The notes under the pieces were generated by a model. It made no database searches, was not told where the DNA came from, and saw nothing but the letters and a program-made list of their open reading frames with translations. A program made the translations under genes and the position numbers. From contig NC_064230.1 of the NCBI RefSeq assembly GCF_023101765.2, positions 4,278,001-4,342,000 of the forward strand: a DNA stretch of 64,000 nt, read 5' to 3'. The DNA comes from Spodoptera frugiperda. Taxonomy: Eukaryota; Arthropoda; Insecta; Lepidoptera; Noctuidae. Shown piece after piece: positions 48,621 to 60,865 of this stretch (within the stretch, counting starts at the first letter, position 1; each line of letters starts with the position of its first letter).

Positions 48621-51600
48621 AAACTCTAGAATACATTTATGTACTCACCATTACAGGGCATTTTGTCTGCATGAAATACTATATTTTATTTAAAAGATAC
48701 ATCAACATTACACAGTTTTCTCCTTACTCGAACATATATTACACAGTACAAAGTAAGTTTGTGTAAAAACTACTAGAGTACATTAGTACTTTACATTTTG
48801 CAATGATTTACATAACAATACAATGAAGTTTCTTGATAGTTGTCTTCGGTGCAACTCTTTTAGGGAAAATACAAGTAACCCGTAATATTATGTAGATTAT
48901 TTAAAGAGTTTCTTAATGGTTGTCTTCAACACAATTCTTTTGTTTTAAACATTAATGGGAATATTAAAGAGTAGTAGTTGTTAGTGAGACTACAAACTAT
49001 TTGGAAATACTGAGTTATATAATATGGAATACTTTAATAATGTGCCTCACAGTACACAATTACTGAAATAAATATTTGACTCTTGTTCCAGGATAATGAG
49101 TTTCTTGATGGTTGTCTTTGATGTAACTCTTACAAGAGTGTCGGAATTACTATGTTCCACTTTACTTGTGAACATACATTATTGCTTACTTCGTTCGTTA
49201 TTGAATTAAAATATTTCGAGAGACATTTTTCACAATTGTCGAAATATTGTTACAGCATTAAGTATTGGTACATATATCAATTGGTTTCTTGCCGGTTGTC
49301 CTCGATACAAGTATGACAAATGTTTCATACAATAGAACTAATATGTTCACAGGAAACATTCAGTACCTTAATATACATTTTATTGGAATATTTGTTGGGA
49401 TTAATCCCGATTAAAGTCAAATATATTGTTTTACTAATGAAGAAGTAAACTTGTCTGCTAGCTTCACGAACTAATGAGTTTCTTGACGGTTGTCTTCGAT
49501 ACAAGATTTAAGCCTCGTCTCCACTAGGAACATTTGTCGAGCGACATGTGTCCCCAGAGACATCGGGCGATGTCGGGCGACGTCGGGCAACATCGCGCGA
49601 TGTATATCAGCATATTGGATGATGATGGGATATTCAGCATACATAAAATACAATATTGTAATTGATACGACAAATATCGACGCACACAATTAGAACAAGT
49701 TCATTCTTGGGACAGTCTGTTGTATAGACTTAATATTGGATTAAATTCACAGATTAATGATTAGAAAGACAGTGCAGTGAATGATACCTATACAAATGTT
49801 CGAGGATAATTTTGAGTATATTTTGATTAGTGGAGTTTCTTGCTGGCTGTATTCGATACAAGTTTACGTATGGTATTATCACCACTTCAGAATATTTCTT
49901 TTAAAAGATTTTACAGTTTCTTGACAGTTGTTCTCCGACAGAACTTGATGTGTTCGATAGTACTGTATAACAAGTCTCTTTATCCCAAGATACAATATAA
50001 TTCACGCGACAAATATCGACGCACACAACTAGAACAAGCGCGGTTGTCACTAGCACATTTTTTGACGTCCGTCTTTAATACAACTTTAATATATTTGCAA
50101 TACTCTGTAGACATTTTAAATAATTTAAATAGGAACAATAGCAATAAATTTGCCATCAAAGACAAATATTATTCAAATTCATTTTGCAAAACGTTTCTTG
50201 ACGGTGGTCTTCGATACAACTTTATTAATAACAATACAATAAAGTTTCTTGATAGTTGTCTTTCGATTCAACTTTTTTACAATATTACAATAATGAAATG
50301 AGGTAAAATACAAGTAACCCTACAATGTAGATTATTTAAAGAGTTTCTTAATGGTTGTCTTCAACACAATTCTTATGTTTCAAACATAAGTGGGAAATAT
50401 TAAAGTGTAGTTGTTTGTGAGACTATAAACTACTTGGAAATACTGAGTTATTAAATATTGTTACGTCTTCAACATTAATTCACATGTTTATAATATAAAA
50501 TAGAAGTCACTGAGAAACACTTCTACATGTAGAACAGTTAGTTCTAAATAGGGAAAATGTTGTTTTACAAATTGGCGACAAATAATTTTGGAATCCAAAA
50601 ATTGCAACAGAAGTTTCCAGACACGAGTTTCTTGACGGTTTAATATACGCATCGTCACGCCTTTTATCCCCGACGGGGTAGGCAGAGGTGCACATTACGT
50701 CATGTAAGGCCGCTATACAATGAACCCCCACTTTTCACCATTTGTGTTATAAGTCCCATGTAATAGGGGGTGAGCCTATTGCCATATTATTATAGCACAA
50801 TTCTGACAAATTTTCTAAAAACGCCCAGTAAAACTTTGTCCGACCCGAGAATCGAATCCGAGACCCGTTGTCCGGTAGTCGCACTTGCGACCAGTCGACA
50901 ACCGAGGCAGTCATGATATTTAAAAAAAAACAATGGTTTTACAGTTAATACTGGTGACCTCCTCAATAAAAACGATCTAAACTCGTCTGCTAGCTTCACG
51001 AACTAATGAGTTTCTTGACGGTTGTCTTCGATACAAGATTTAAGATGCTTTAACATTATAGGACTGATATAACCTCTTTATTATTTAACTTACGAATACG
51101 AAGTTTGTTATAATACTTACGTATACCAGCGGGATATTGAGCATACAAAAAATACAATATTGTAATTGATACGACAAATATCGACGCACACAATTAGAAC
51201 AAGCGTGAAGCTCATTCGATGGCTATAAGACACAAGACACAGACAGAGGACATAGTTCATGGAGTCTGATTGAGCCGAACTATTCATTCTTTGGACAGTC
51301 TGTTGTATAGACTATGTAAAGAGTTTCTTTCCATATTCACATGTTTATAATACAAAATAGAAAAGTCATATAGAAGAACAATTCAATTGAAAAATTGCAT
51401 AAGAAGTTTCCAGACACGAGTTTCTTGACGGTTGTTCTTCGATAGAACGTAATAATATTATAGGAAATATTATTAACGTAGCTGTACATGACACTACCAG
51501 CTATTTGGAAATACTGAGTAAGTCTCAGCGGACGCCCGAATGTGCCTCGAGAGATAAATAAAGTTATACAAATTCCACGTAGAAAAACCACTTCCATGGC

Positions 51601-54600
51601 ATCAGCTAGTATTAAATGTGAACAATACAATAATGTAATATATAAATGTCACATAGAACTACAAATAGTTGTAAGTGGGGAAATTCTTGTTCATATTACG
51701 ACAAGACGTTCTTAGAAAGATTTTAATGGGCATGTATCCCTAAATTATGATCAGTATTGAGCATTTATAATAAAAAATTACATCACAATAGAAGGTAACA
51801 GATAGGAGTTTCTTGACGATTGTCTTCGAGACAACTCTTTTACAATATTTCAATCATGAATTGATGGAGAATGCAAGTAACCCTATAATGTAGATTACTT
51901 AAAGAGTTTCTTAATGGTTGTCTTCTACACAATTCTTATGTTATTACTTCTGATAACATAGATGAAGACAATATAGCTCATTAGACAAATATCGACGCAC
52001 ACAGTTAGAACAAGCACGGCGGACGGTACATTGTTAAATAACTTTGAATAAGTGGGAAGCTACAAATATTCTTGTAGTCCGAAGTCACACAGAGATAAGA
52101 TTAATGTAGAATTAACATTAGCCTCTAGCGATGATTAACATAACAATACAATGAAGTTTCTTGACGGTTGTCTTCGATACAACGTTGACAGAACATATAG
52201 TACCTAGCTGTGTATGTGGCTACACACCACTGTGGAATACTGACTGGGTAGATGTCATAGCGTTTGTTGCCATTAAACTACAGAACGAAATAATCAAATT
52301 GAATGATATATTTAGAGCGCCAAATATCGAAGCACACAATTAGAACATTGGTGGTTATTAATTTGTAATTGTAAATGTACAAAATATAGTGTTATGAAAG
52401 TATTATTAGGTAATGTTGACATTTCAAAAGCAACTAATTAAAGATTAGCTGCTGAATATTAAACTACAAACGAGTCATTAATTACAACCATAATAAATAG
52501 ACAAGTATAGTTGAGGCTGATTCAATCTACTCACACGCCTATTGGGTATATTTAGGTACTCCAGTTGACGAGAACTAGTTTCTTGACGGTTGTCTTCGAT
52601 ATAACTTGTAAAGTTTCGAATTATTTAAATACGTAGGAAATAGGAAAGTACGTAGGAAAGTAATACGTTCACTTTATACTCTCTGTGTTTCTTGACGGTT
52701 GTCTTCGATACAACGCTTGTATAATATACCAATTACGAAACAAGGGGAGAATATTACTTGAAAATACTGATTGAGTCAACCTCATCGGGCACCATATGTG
52801 ATATGGGCCTCGTTGAACAAATTCATTGGAGTTCCAACGTTTGGGGAAACAGTTGATTGTTCACAATATATTAATATTGGCATTTATTCATCGAATATGA
52901 ATATCAATGTGACGAACTGGACAAAATATTAAAAAGATGGATAACTACATAGATAAGACAATATAATTCAAACAATTATGTACCAAAATATATTCCCACA
53001 CAATATACTGAGTCATACTTTACTTACATACGTCAGTACCGACCATCCAGTTCTGATACAGAGTTAGACTGAAGTCACAACATTCACGCGACAAACATCG
53101 ACGCACACAACTAGAACAAACTAGTCTGTCGCTACACTACTCAACGTTTCTTACTGGTTGTCTTCGCAACAACTTTAATAAATATAATATATTTATGTCG
53201 CACGTAATAACGACAAAGACAAAGCCGGGAATACTTCATAACTATAATCCTGTTTGGATTAATGTTGCTGTACGTATATAATGGCAATACAAAACGTTTC
53301 TTGACGGTTGTCTTTGACAGAGACCTTTTTCATATTACACACAAGAAATATTGAGAGTTGGAACATAGGTATTCTGTGTATATAACGACCACTTTAGTAT
53401 CGTTCTAAGTGGGCAAATTGACGTTCCTAGAAATGATGACCGATCTATCTCGTATGTCAAACGTTTAATCAGGACGGGCTTTTAAGTCCAATTTACAAAA
53501 ATGGATTGAAAAAATACAGACAATATAATTCATACTACATAATATATATCGACACACACACAAGTCCGTATATAGTGAACATTTGCCATAGTAGCAGCAA
53601 GTATGTACTGATTGAGTAAATTATCGGGAAAATTCATTGTATTTTTAAAGTTTACTGTCCACTTACAACGAGCTGTAGTAAATAAGTTTGGTAAATATGT
53701 TGTATCATGTAAATACGTAGGAAACATGTGTAAGTAGCTGTTTCTGAGATTACGAGCTAAGTACTTGGACATACTGAGTAATAAACTCCACTTGAGTGAG
53801 ACTTTGTAGATAGCAGTTGTTCAATAGAAACTATATAACTTTAGAATTATATAATCATCGATGTATACCATCATTATATGATATTTGAAATGTTTTTAAA
53901 TGTAGGGGTGGACAGAAGAGGACTTCGTCTGAAGTTTTTGTTTTGTTTTTCGAAATTTGACAAGTTTCTTGACGGTTGTCTTCGATACAACGTTGACAGA
54001 ACATATATTACCTAGCTGTGTATGTGGCTACACACCACTGTGGAATACTGACTGGGTAAGTCTCATGTCTACACAAATGTAGGCAACATGTTTTGAAACA
54101 TTATCGTTTAACTTTAGGAATATCAAATGTACAAAACTTCATATTATTATGTTCCATAAAGGACGACCACGTACAAAATACTCCATATTTATCTTATATA
54201 TGTATAAAATTACATGATTAATGCAATTGTGTAAGATTCCGAACAATCAGTTGTACAGAGGTGACGTCATGTCACGTTTATGGGCGAAAACTAAATAGAC
54301 ACACACAGCTAGAACTAGCCCACACCCCGTGCACTGAACTTGTTGGTAGAACGGCTGAGGACATAATTATATACCCGCTACATTTCATCAACCTTAAATG
54401 TATACAGAGTACAATATTGTTTCTTGTCGGTTGTCTTCGATACATGGTCTTCCACAAGATGACCAGTTGATAGTAATAATTGACTCGGTTGCCATGGTAA
54501 CGAGTTTGTTGACGGCTGTCTTTGTTCTGCACTCGTTTGACACAGACAGAGGACAAGGATTAAGTTTGACAAAGTCCTCGCGAGGGAACATTGTACATAG

Positions 54601-56384
54601 TAGTGTCAGTAATATTGTACCGTAGACTCAATCAAAGATTAACGTATATATTCTGGAATACTTTCAATTGTGTTATATGGACCTCGATACAACTTCGACG
54701 CTTAATCATAGATAAAGACAATATAATTCATACGACATATATCGACGCACACAATTAGAACAAACACAACTGTCACTAGCACATTGCTTGACGGTTGTCT
54801 TCGATACAACTTTGGAACGTTCTTAACAAGGAAACAGCTGTTTGTCAACAAGCTCATATTCAATAGAATATTTGTCGGGATTAATCCCGATTAAAGTCAA
54901 ATATATTGCTTTACTAATGAAGAAGTAAACTTGTCTGCTAGCTTCACGAACTAATGAGTTTCTTGACTTTTCGTACTACGTAAACACGTAGAAAACGTTA
55001 GAGAGAATTTTCAATAAACAGTATTGTACATTGTAACCTCCACGTTCTAAGTGGAACAATAGTTGTTTTAATTCTATGTAAAATATGAAGTTGATATCAC
55101 AATCGAGTGATAAAGTTTTGTTTTATTATCTAATAACCATCATAATATATGCTTAGAAAAATGTTTTCTCAACTAGTTTCTTGACGGTTGTCTTCGATAC
55201 AACTCTAATACAATACTTTGACCATGAAATATGTAGCGACCATCACATAAGTAGCTGTACATGACACTACAAACTACTTGGAAATACTGAGTAAGTCTCA
55301 GCGGACACCTTGGTAAGGAAGTGTGCCACAAAATATTGTGGACAATTGTAGTTGAATGAACTTTGTAACACGACACATACAAACAAGAATGTAGTTCAAG
55401 AGACAAGAGAGATATATGTATGTACTAAGTTTATACTAGCAGGAATCATCATACACTTTATGTATCTCATAGTCTATCCAATAAGTTTCTTGACGGCTGT
55501 CTTCAAGTGGAGAAATAGTTATGTTAGCTTCTGTATGGAGAAGTGACTTTTCAATCACCTTCATCAAAACATTAAGGACAATTGTGTTTCTTGACAGTTG
55601 TAATCGATACAACTTTTGACAAAATTCGTATTATATGAACACGAAAGTAACATATTATTTTGTAAGTGGCAGTTAACTACCAACTGTTTAGAAATACTGA
55701 CACATTATGTAATTGTTATAGATTTCATTTCATTTTATATCATTTATTCTTAACTAACACCTCTGGTGCCTGAATGTAGTGCTTCCTTTTGTATTGTTTA
55801 GAAAATTCATTGGATTTACAGCTAGACGAGTTTCTTACCTTCTTTTGAAGGAATTCTTATAAAAAAAGTTATTGTATAGGAAACATTTTATAAGTAGCCA
55901 TTAATCAGATTACAAGCTACTTGGAAATACTCATTCTGCAAAACAGGAGAGGGGCAAATCCTTAACACATGACATAGACACACGACAAATATCGACATTA
56001 AGTTTCAGTTTGTTATATTGACTAAGGTTGTCTCCTCGGTCATCTAATAACAAGGAATCATTATGGAAGCCTACATTATCACTGTAAGGAAGAATAAGGA
56101 AATCATTCCATTCCAAGACAAGTTAGTTTCTTGACGGTTGTCCTTCGATACAACACTTACAATATTACAATCTTGTAAGAAGTAGAAAGTATTAGTAAGT
56201 AGCAGTCTATGAGGTGACAAACTACATACTTGGAAATACTGATTGAGTCAACCTCATCGGGCACCATATGTGATATGGGCCTCGTTGAACAAATTCATTG
56301 GAGTTCCAACGTTTGGGGAAACAGTTGAATGTTCACAATATATTAATATTGGCATTTATTAATTGAATATGAATATTAATAATA
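48621..56384 (+). repeat. Last array segment
   Basis: The M11 tail (to about 48825) is followed by box A near 48827, 48907, 49100, 49284, 49476, 49834, 49915, 50192, 50243, 50630, 51008, 51418, 51808, 51903, 52155, 52577, 52687, 53148, 53295, 53963, 54419, 54787, 55174, 55485, 55586 and 56126. Box D copies lie near 49670, 50000, 51175, 51985, 53090, 53530, 54300, 54715 and 55980. The last unit is cut by retrotransposons at about 56380. No host gene is visible. Confidence 0.65.
50641..50915 (-). mobile_element. tRNA-derived SINE, copy 2
   Basis: Same SINE as at 25100-25390. The B-box-like GATTCGATTCT is nearer consensus here. Both copies share the flanking array on each side (box A fragment on the left; TTTTACAGTTAATAC on the right), so one insertion was later duplicated, not two independent insertions. 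Confidence 0.8.
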
Positions 56385-59300
56385 ATAATAATAAGCCCCC
56401 TAAAATCCAACCTTACGTCCAAGCTGAACACCTAGCTTACGTGGGGGGCGGACACGCGTACTGTACAACTGTACAGGAGTAGAAACTTACGCGGCTAACA
56501 AGGCAGGGTAACCCAACATGGAGATGAGTAATAGAGGATACAATTTGCGGTCGCTTCCCGGGGGTCGCCGGGGCGCATCTGGAGCCGATGCTGGATGCCA
56601 CAGTATGCGAACCATCGGTGGTGTGGAGTTGAGCAAGCGGGCTCCCACCAAAAAACATGCTACAGCTGGTCGTAGTGAGTTGAACAGGCGGGCTCAATAC
56701 GAAGATGCGACAGCCGATTCCACGGGCGATGATACTATTTCGTTATTTTCATCCATCCCTTCAACTCGCCCCTCATATATGACGAGAAGCAAAGCTACCT
56801 CGTCAACAACCAGCACGCTTGATAGTGTTGCGCGAGATGTCGATCTCGACAGGGAACTAGCGCCCACTACAAGTGCCCATAATAAGCGCAAACGATGGAC
56901 ACCTGAAATGAACATATTCATTTTGCGCACTTACTTTCAATTAACCTTATTAGATACTGACAAAACCACCTACCTCGAACCACTTCACCTAAGATTTTTA
57001 GAAAAATTCCCATACATGCAAGTAAGCCGACAGAGAATAGGAGACCAACGTAGGGCAATCATTAATAATAAACTTCTATCACAAGAAACAATAGACACTA
57101 TACGAAACGAAGTCGAAAAAGAATTAAATCAGTTACAATTGAATCGCACAAACCAACAGACAGGAAACACCATAAACCAGTCACAACCAATATTCACACA
57201 TTCACAAAGTCACCCCACAGCCGTAGCCATACAAAACAAAACACTAACTCGTATGAGATGGACAAATGAACAGAATGAAGGTATAATGCGATCCTATTAC
57301 CGAGTTACAGATTTAGGTAGAAATGAAACGGTTTACAGAAAAAGAATGTATGACGATTTTATTAGTTATTTTCCATCACTTGCGCATTTAAGTGAACAAA
57401 GAATAGCCGATCAGAGGAGGGCCATAGTTAATAATAAATATATTAGTGATGACAAATTAAATTCTTTAAAAGCACAGGTAGCTCAAGAACTCTTACTATC
57501 AAACCACAATTCACACAATAGTAGGGACACATTCACAGATAATAGACGTATTAATAATCCCATTACCCAATTAACAAACAACATTGAAATCCATTGTACA
57601 GAAGACCCAACACCTGATACACAAATAGTAGACAACACTGAACTTAATACTATATTAGATATAGATATCACACCTACCCCACAAACAAACCAGGAAAGAG
57701 ATACACTGATAGATGAAACATTCCAACAAGCACTTGAGCACTTTAAAACTACCAGTCCTACTAACAGAAATTATATTCCGAAACAGAAGCCATCGAAAAA
57801 TCTTGCAAGAATAGTTAGCTACTTAAATCAAACCATTCTTCCAGAAAATGTCGATAGGGATACTAACTTCAACACCTTTCAAACTATTATTTATTGTGCC
57901 GCGTGGACCGCTGCTAAAGTGAACGGGGCTAGGATATCACTTGAGCCGCGAGAAGGAGTTCGAACACAAAAAAAAGAATACAGACCGAAATGGCAACGAC
58001 GGTTGGAAAAAAAACTTAAAGACTTACGTACAAAAATAGGCAGAATGACACAATATGTAAACGGCAATCGTAGTAGAAAATTGAGAAAATATGTTAACAA
58101 AATCATGAAAACTTACAGAACACACACCATACACGAAGAGCCAAACACACAACCTCTACACACCCTTGACACATTAAAACAAAAACTATCCGTCGTCAAA
58201 GGCCGGCTAGAACGATATACAGCATGTACTCTAAGAAAACGCCAGAATTTTCAATTTAATCACAACGAAAAACTCTTCTATCGCAATATGAAACAGGTAA
58301 CCACTAATAATAATCAACACAACACTCCACGGGACAATGAAAACAACACACCTGATCCAGAAACATTACAGCACTTCTGGGCAAATATATGGGAAAGGCC
58401 AGTTTGCCACAATTCTCAAGCAGACTGGATACAATCAGATTTATCAAACAGTACACAACCTATGACATTCGAGCAAGTACCTATAGCAATATTTCATAAA
58501 GTTCTATCTAAGTTACATAATTGGAAAGCCCCTGGATCAGACCACATCCATAGTTATTGGTACAAGAAATTTACAGCAATCCACAGTTATTTATATAATT
58601 TCATAAACTTATTTATTCAGGATCCGGAACTGTTACCCTCCTACTTAACGTCTGGTATCACTTTTATGATACCCAAAGATCCTAATGACCTGTCAAACCC
58701 AGCAAAGTACAGACCCATCACGTGCTTGCAGACCCTGTACAAGATCATTACATCCTGCATATCTGAACTCATGTATGAGCATATTGACGCCAATAACATC
58801 TTGGCTGAGCAACAAAAAGGATGTAGAAGATTTAGTCAGGGCTGCAAAGAACAATTAATTATAGACTCTATTGTTTTAGGCAAAGTAAATAAATCCAAAT
58901 CTGATTTATATTCCATGTACATAGATTACAAGAAGGCTTATGATTCTGTTCCCCACTCATGGTTAGTCCAAGTATTAGAATTATACAAAATACACCCTTC
59001 AGTAATTACGTTCCTCAAAACTATTATGACTACTTGGACTACTGTATTAAGACTTTCCACCCCAACCAAAACAATAGATACAAGTCCAATAAAAATTCAA
59101 AGAGGGATCTTCCAGGGTGATGCCCTAAGTCCATTGTGGTTCTGCCTTGCTCTTAACCCATTATCAAAATTATTAAACGCAACCACATTAGGAACCCCTT
59201 TAAACTCTACAAGAGAAGGGCAGGATTACAAATTAAGCCACCTAATGTATATGGACGATATTAAGCTATTTGCAGAAACCGAGAACCAACTTAAAGAATT

Positions 59301-60865
59301 AGCAGACCTGACAGAAGAATTTACAAACGATATCAAAATGGAATTTGGCATAGACAAGTGCAAAATAAACTCAGTAAGAGCAGGGCAGAATTACCAACAC
59401 CAACACACTCTAACTACAGGCGCGCAGATAGAATCTTTAGATGAACAGGGTACTTACAAATATTTAGGTTACATCCAGTCAAGCCAGATACACCACAAAG
59501 ACATCAAACAGACACTAAAACAGCAATTCCAACACAGATTAAACATAATTCTAAAAACGCAACTCTATGCACGCAACACAATTAAGGCAATTAACACTTT
59601 TGCTGTTCCTATTCTTACGTATTCATTCGGCGTAATCAAATGGACCAAAACAGACCTCAAAAACATACAACGCAAAATCAACACGACGATGACCAAATTC
59701 CGTAAACATCACCCAAGATCTTGCTTGCAGAGGTTAACACTACCACGGAAAGAGGGAGGCAGGGGACTTATAGACATCTTAAATCTGCATAATAAACAGA
59801 TCACCACCCTTAGGTCATACTTTTTCTCTAAAACAGAATCATCCGCACTCCACAAACTTGTAGCACAACATGACAAACATTTAACACCACTTAACCTTCA
59901 TGACAAAACCGGACAGAGAAATGAAACAGTGACTGACGACAAAACAAAATGCCTAGAATGGACCCGAAAGTCTCTACATGGAAGACACCGCCAAGATTTA
60001 TGCCAACCAAACGTCGACAAAGAAGCGTCGAACGCATGGCTAAATCGAGGCGAACTCTTCCCAGAGACTGAAGGGTTCATGCTAGCTATACAAGACCAAG
60101 TTATAGAGACTAAAAACTATAGAAAACATATTATAAAAAATCTATTAAACGACACATGTAGAAAATGCAATAGTTCCCCAGAAACCATACAACATATTAC
60201 CGGTGCCTGTAAATCAATAGCCCAGACAGATTATAAGCACAGACACGACCAGGTAGCCAATATTATACATCAGAAGCTAGCTTATCAATACAAATTCATA
60301 GAATCTATTGTACCATATTATAAATATAACCCTGAAATTGTTCTGGAAAATAGTACAACAAAATTGTACTATGACCGGGCAATCTTCACTGACCGCACAA
60401 TACACTACAATAGACCAGACATTACACTAATCGACAAAAGAAATAACACGGGATTCCTGATAGATATAGCTATACCCAACACTCACAACCTACAGACAAC
60501 AATAGCCGAAAAATTATCAAAATACACAGAATTAAAAGATGAAATAACCCGACTTTGGCGTTTACAAAAAGTTACAATAGTCCCAATAGTTATATCTTCC
60601 ACAGGAGTCATCCCCAAACAGCTCAACCAGTCTCTAAGTTCTCTGAACCTGCCCACCAGCACTTATTACCTATTACAAAAGGCAGTTATCCTAAATACTT
60701 GCAGGTTAGTAAGGAAATTTCTGCAGATTGACGCGGAGACTATAGTACAGTCCTCTCACAATCACAACCCCACTGGTGAACACTTGGCTTAGGCCCGTGC
60801 CACCAGAATACCCGGCTTGCCGGAGATAAAAAGAATATAAATAAAAATAATAATAATAATAATAT
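56385..60865 (+). mobile_element. Dong/R4-clade non-LTR retrotransposon, probably complete
   Basis: The element starts after a TAA repeat (AATAATAATAATAATAA) with GCCCCCTAAAATCC and ends with a short 3' UTR followed again by AAT repeats (60841-60865). Dong elements are known to insert in TAA microsatellites, which fits both edges. The 5' UTR is about 125 bases and the 3' UTR about 60 bases with a CCGGC/GCCGG hairpin. Both edges and the intact ORF suggest full length. Confidence 0.88.
56518..60792 (+). CDS. Dong/R4 polyprotein: Myb-like, RT, CCHC, restriction-like endonuclease
   Basis: A 1424-residue single ORF. Two homologous N-terminal repeats of about 50-55 residues (about 126-184 and 247-306) each start RWT-x-E and end RI(G/A)DQRRAI(I/V)NNK; they look like Myb-type DNA-binding domains. 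The RT domain spans roughly 660-930 with D803 (motif A, IDYKKAYDS) and YMDD at 911-914. A zinc-knuckle-like C1214-x2-C1217-x8-H1226-x4-C1231 follows. The restriction-like endonuclease has R1299-P-D1301, D1316 and K1335-Y. This layout belongs to site-preferring elements such as R2, R4 and Dong. All catalytic residues are present, so the element may be active. ATG 56518 is the first in the element's frame. Confidence 0.93.
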   Translation: MEMSNRGYNLRSLPGGRRGASGADAGCHSMRTIGGVELSKRAPTKKHATAGRSELNRRAQYEDATADSTGDDTISLFSSIPSTRPSYMTRSKATSSTTSTLDSVARDVDLDRELAPTTSAHNKRKRWTPEMNIFILRTYFQLTLLDTDKTTYLEPLHLRFLEKFPYMQVSRQRIGDQRRAIINNKLLSQETIDTIRNEVEKELNQLQLNRTNQQTGNTINQSQPIFTHSQSHPTAVAIQNKTLTRMRWTNEQNEGIMRSYYRVTDLGRNETVYRKRMYDDFISYFPSLAHLSEQRIADQRRAIVNNKYISDDKLNSLKAQVAQELLLSNHNSHNSRDTFTDNRRINNPITQLTNNIEIHCTEDPTPDTQIVDNTELNTILDIDITPTPQTNQERDTLIDETFQQALEHFKTTSPTNRNYIPKQKPSKNLARIVSYLNQTILPENVDRDTNFNTFQTIIYCAAWTAAKVNGARISLEPREGVRTQKKEYRPKWQRRLEKKLKDLRTKIGRMTQYVNGNRSRKLRKYVNKIMKTYRTHTIHEEPNTQPLHTLDTLKQKLSVVKGRLERYTACTLRKRQNFQFNHNEKLFYRNMKQVTTNNNQHNTPRDNENNTPDPETLQHFWANIWERPVCHNSQADWIQSDLSNSTQPMTFEQVPIAIFHKVLSKLHNWKAPGSDHIHSYWYKKFTAIHSYLYNFINLFIQDPELLPSYLTSGITFMIPKDPNDLSNPAKYRPITCLQTLYKIITSCISELMYEHIDANNILAEQQKGCRRFSQGCKEQLIIDSIVLGKVNKSKSDLYSMYIDYKKAYDSVPHSWLVQVLELYKIHPSVITFLKTIMTTWTTVLRLSTPTKTIDTSPIKIQRGIFQGDALSPLWFCLALNPLSKLLNATTLGTPLNSTREGQDYKLSHLMYMDDIKLFAETENQLKELADLTEEFTNDIKMEFGIDKCKINSVRAGQNYQHQHTLTTGAQIESLDEQGTYKYLGYIQSSQIHHKDIKQTLKQQFQHRLNIILKTQLYARNTIKAINTFAVPILTYSFGVIKWTKTDLKNIQRKINTTMTKFRKHHPRSCLQRLTLPRKEGGRGLIDILNLHNKQITTLRSYFFSKTESSALHKLVAQHDKHLTPLNLHDKTGQRNETVTDDKTKCLEWTRKSLHGRHRQDLCQPNVDKEASNAWLNRGELFPETEGFMLAIQDQVIETKNYRKHIIKNLLNDTCRKCNSSPETIQHITGACKSIAQTDYKHRHDQVANIIHQKLAYQYKFIESIVPYYKYNPEIVLENSTTKLYYDRAIFTDRTIHYNRPDITLIDKRNNTGFLIDIAIPNTHNLQTTIAEKLSKYTELKDEITRLWRLQKVTIVPIVISSTGVIPKQLNQSLSSLNLPTSTYYLLQKAVILNTCRLVRKFLQIDAETIVQSSHNHNPTGEHLA

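Larger units (their letters stand above)
1..56384 (+). repeat. Polarised mosaic repeat array
   Basis: The whole left part of the window is made of recurring short boxes in the order A, B, C, D, then A again, separated by AT-rich spacers that differ much more than the boxes. Reference copies are box A 10067-10094, box B 3307-3336, box C 22210-22245 and box D 41899-41946. Box A occurs roughly once per 0.5 kb, and I saw no copy on the opposite strand. The ancestral monomer was probably about 0.5-0.7 kb; deletions, duplications and insertions have since scrambled it. I see no conserved reading frame. Function is unknown. Candidates are an old satellite, a sex-chromosome amplicon or a long non-coding or piRNA-type locus. 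Confidence 0.85.

Noticed and set aside
1..56384. CRISPR array
   Set aside because: The 28-base repeats have irregular spacing from about 90 to several hundred bases, spacers are themselves related, and the context is eukaryotic.
1..56384. LTR retrotransposon or endogenous virus as source of the array
   Set aside because: I found no gag, protease, integrase or envelope-like frame and no paired LTRs.
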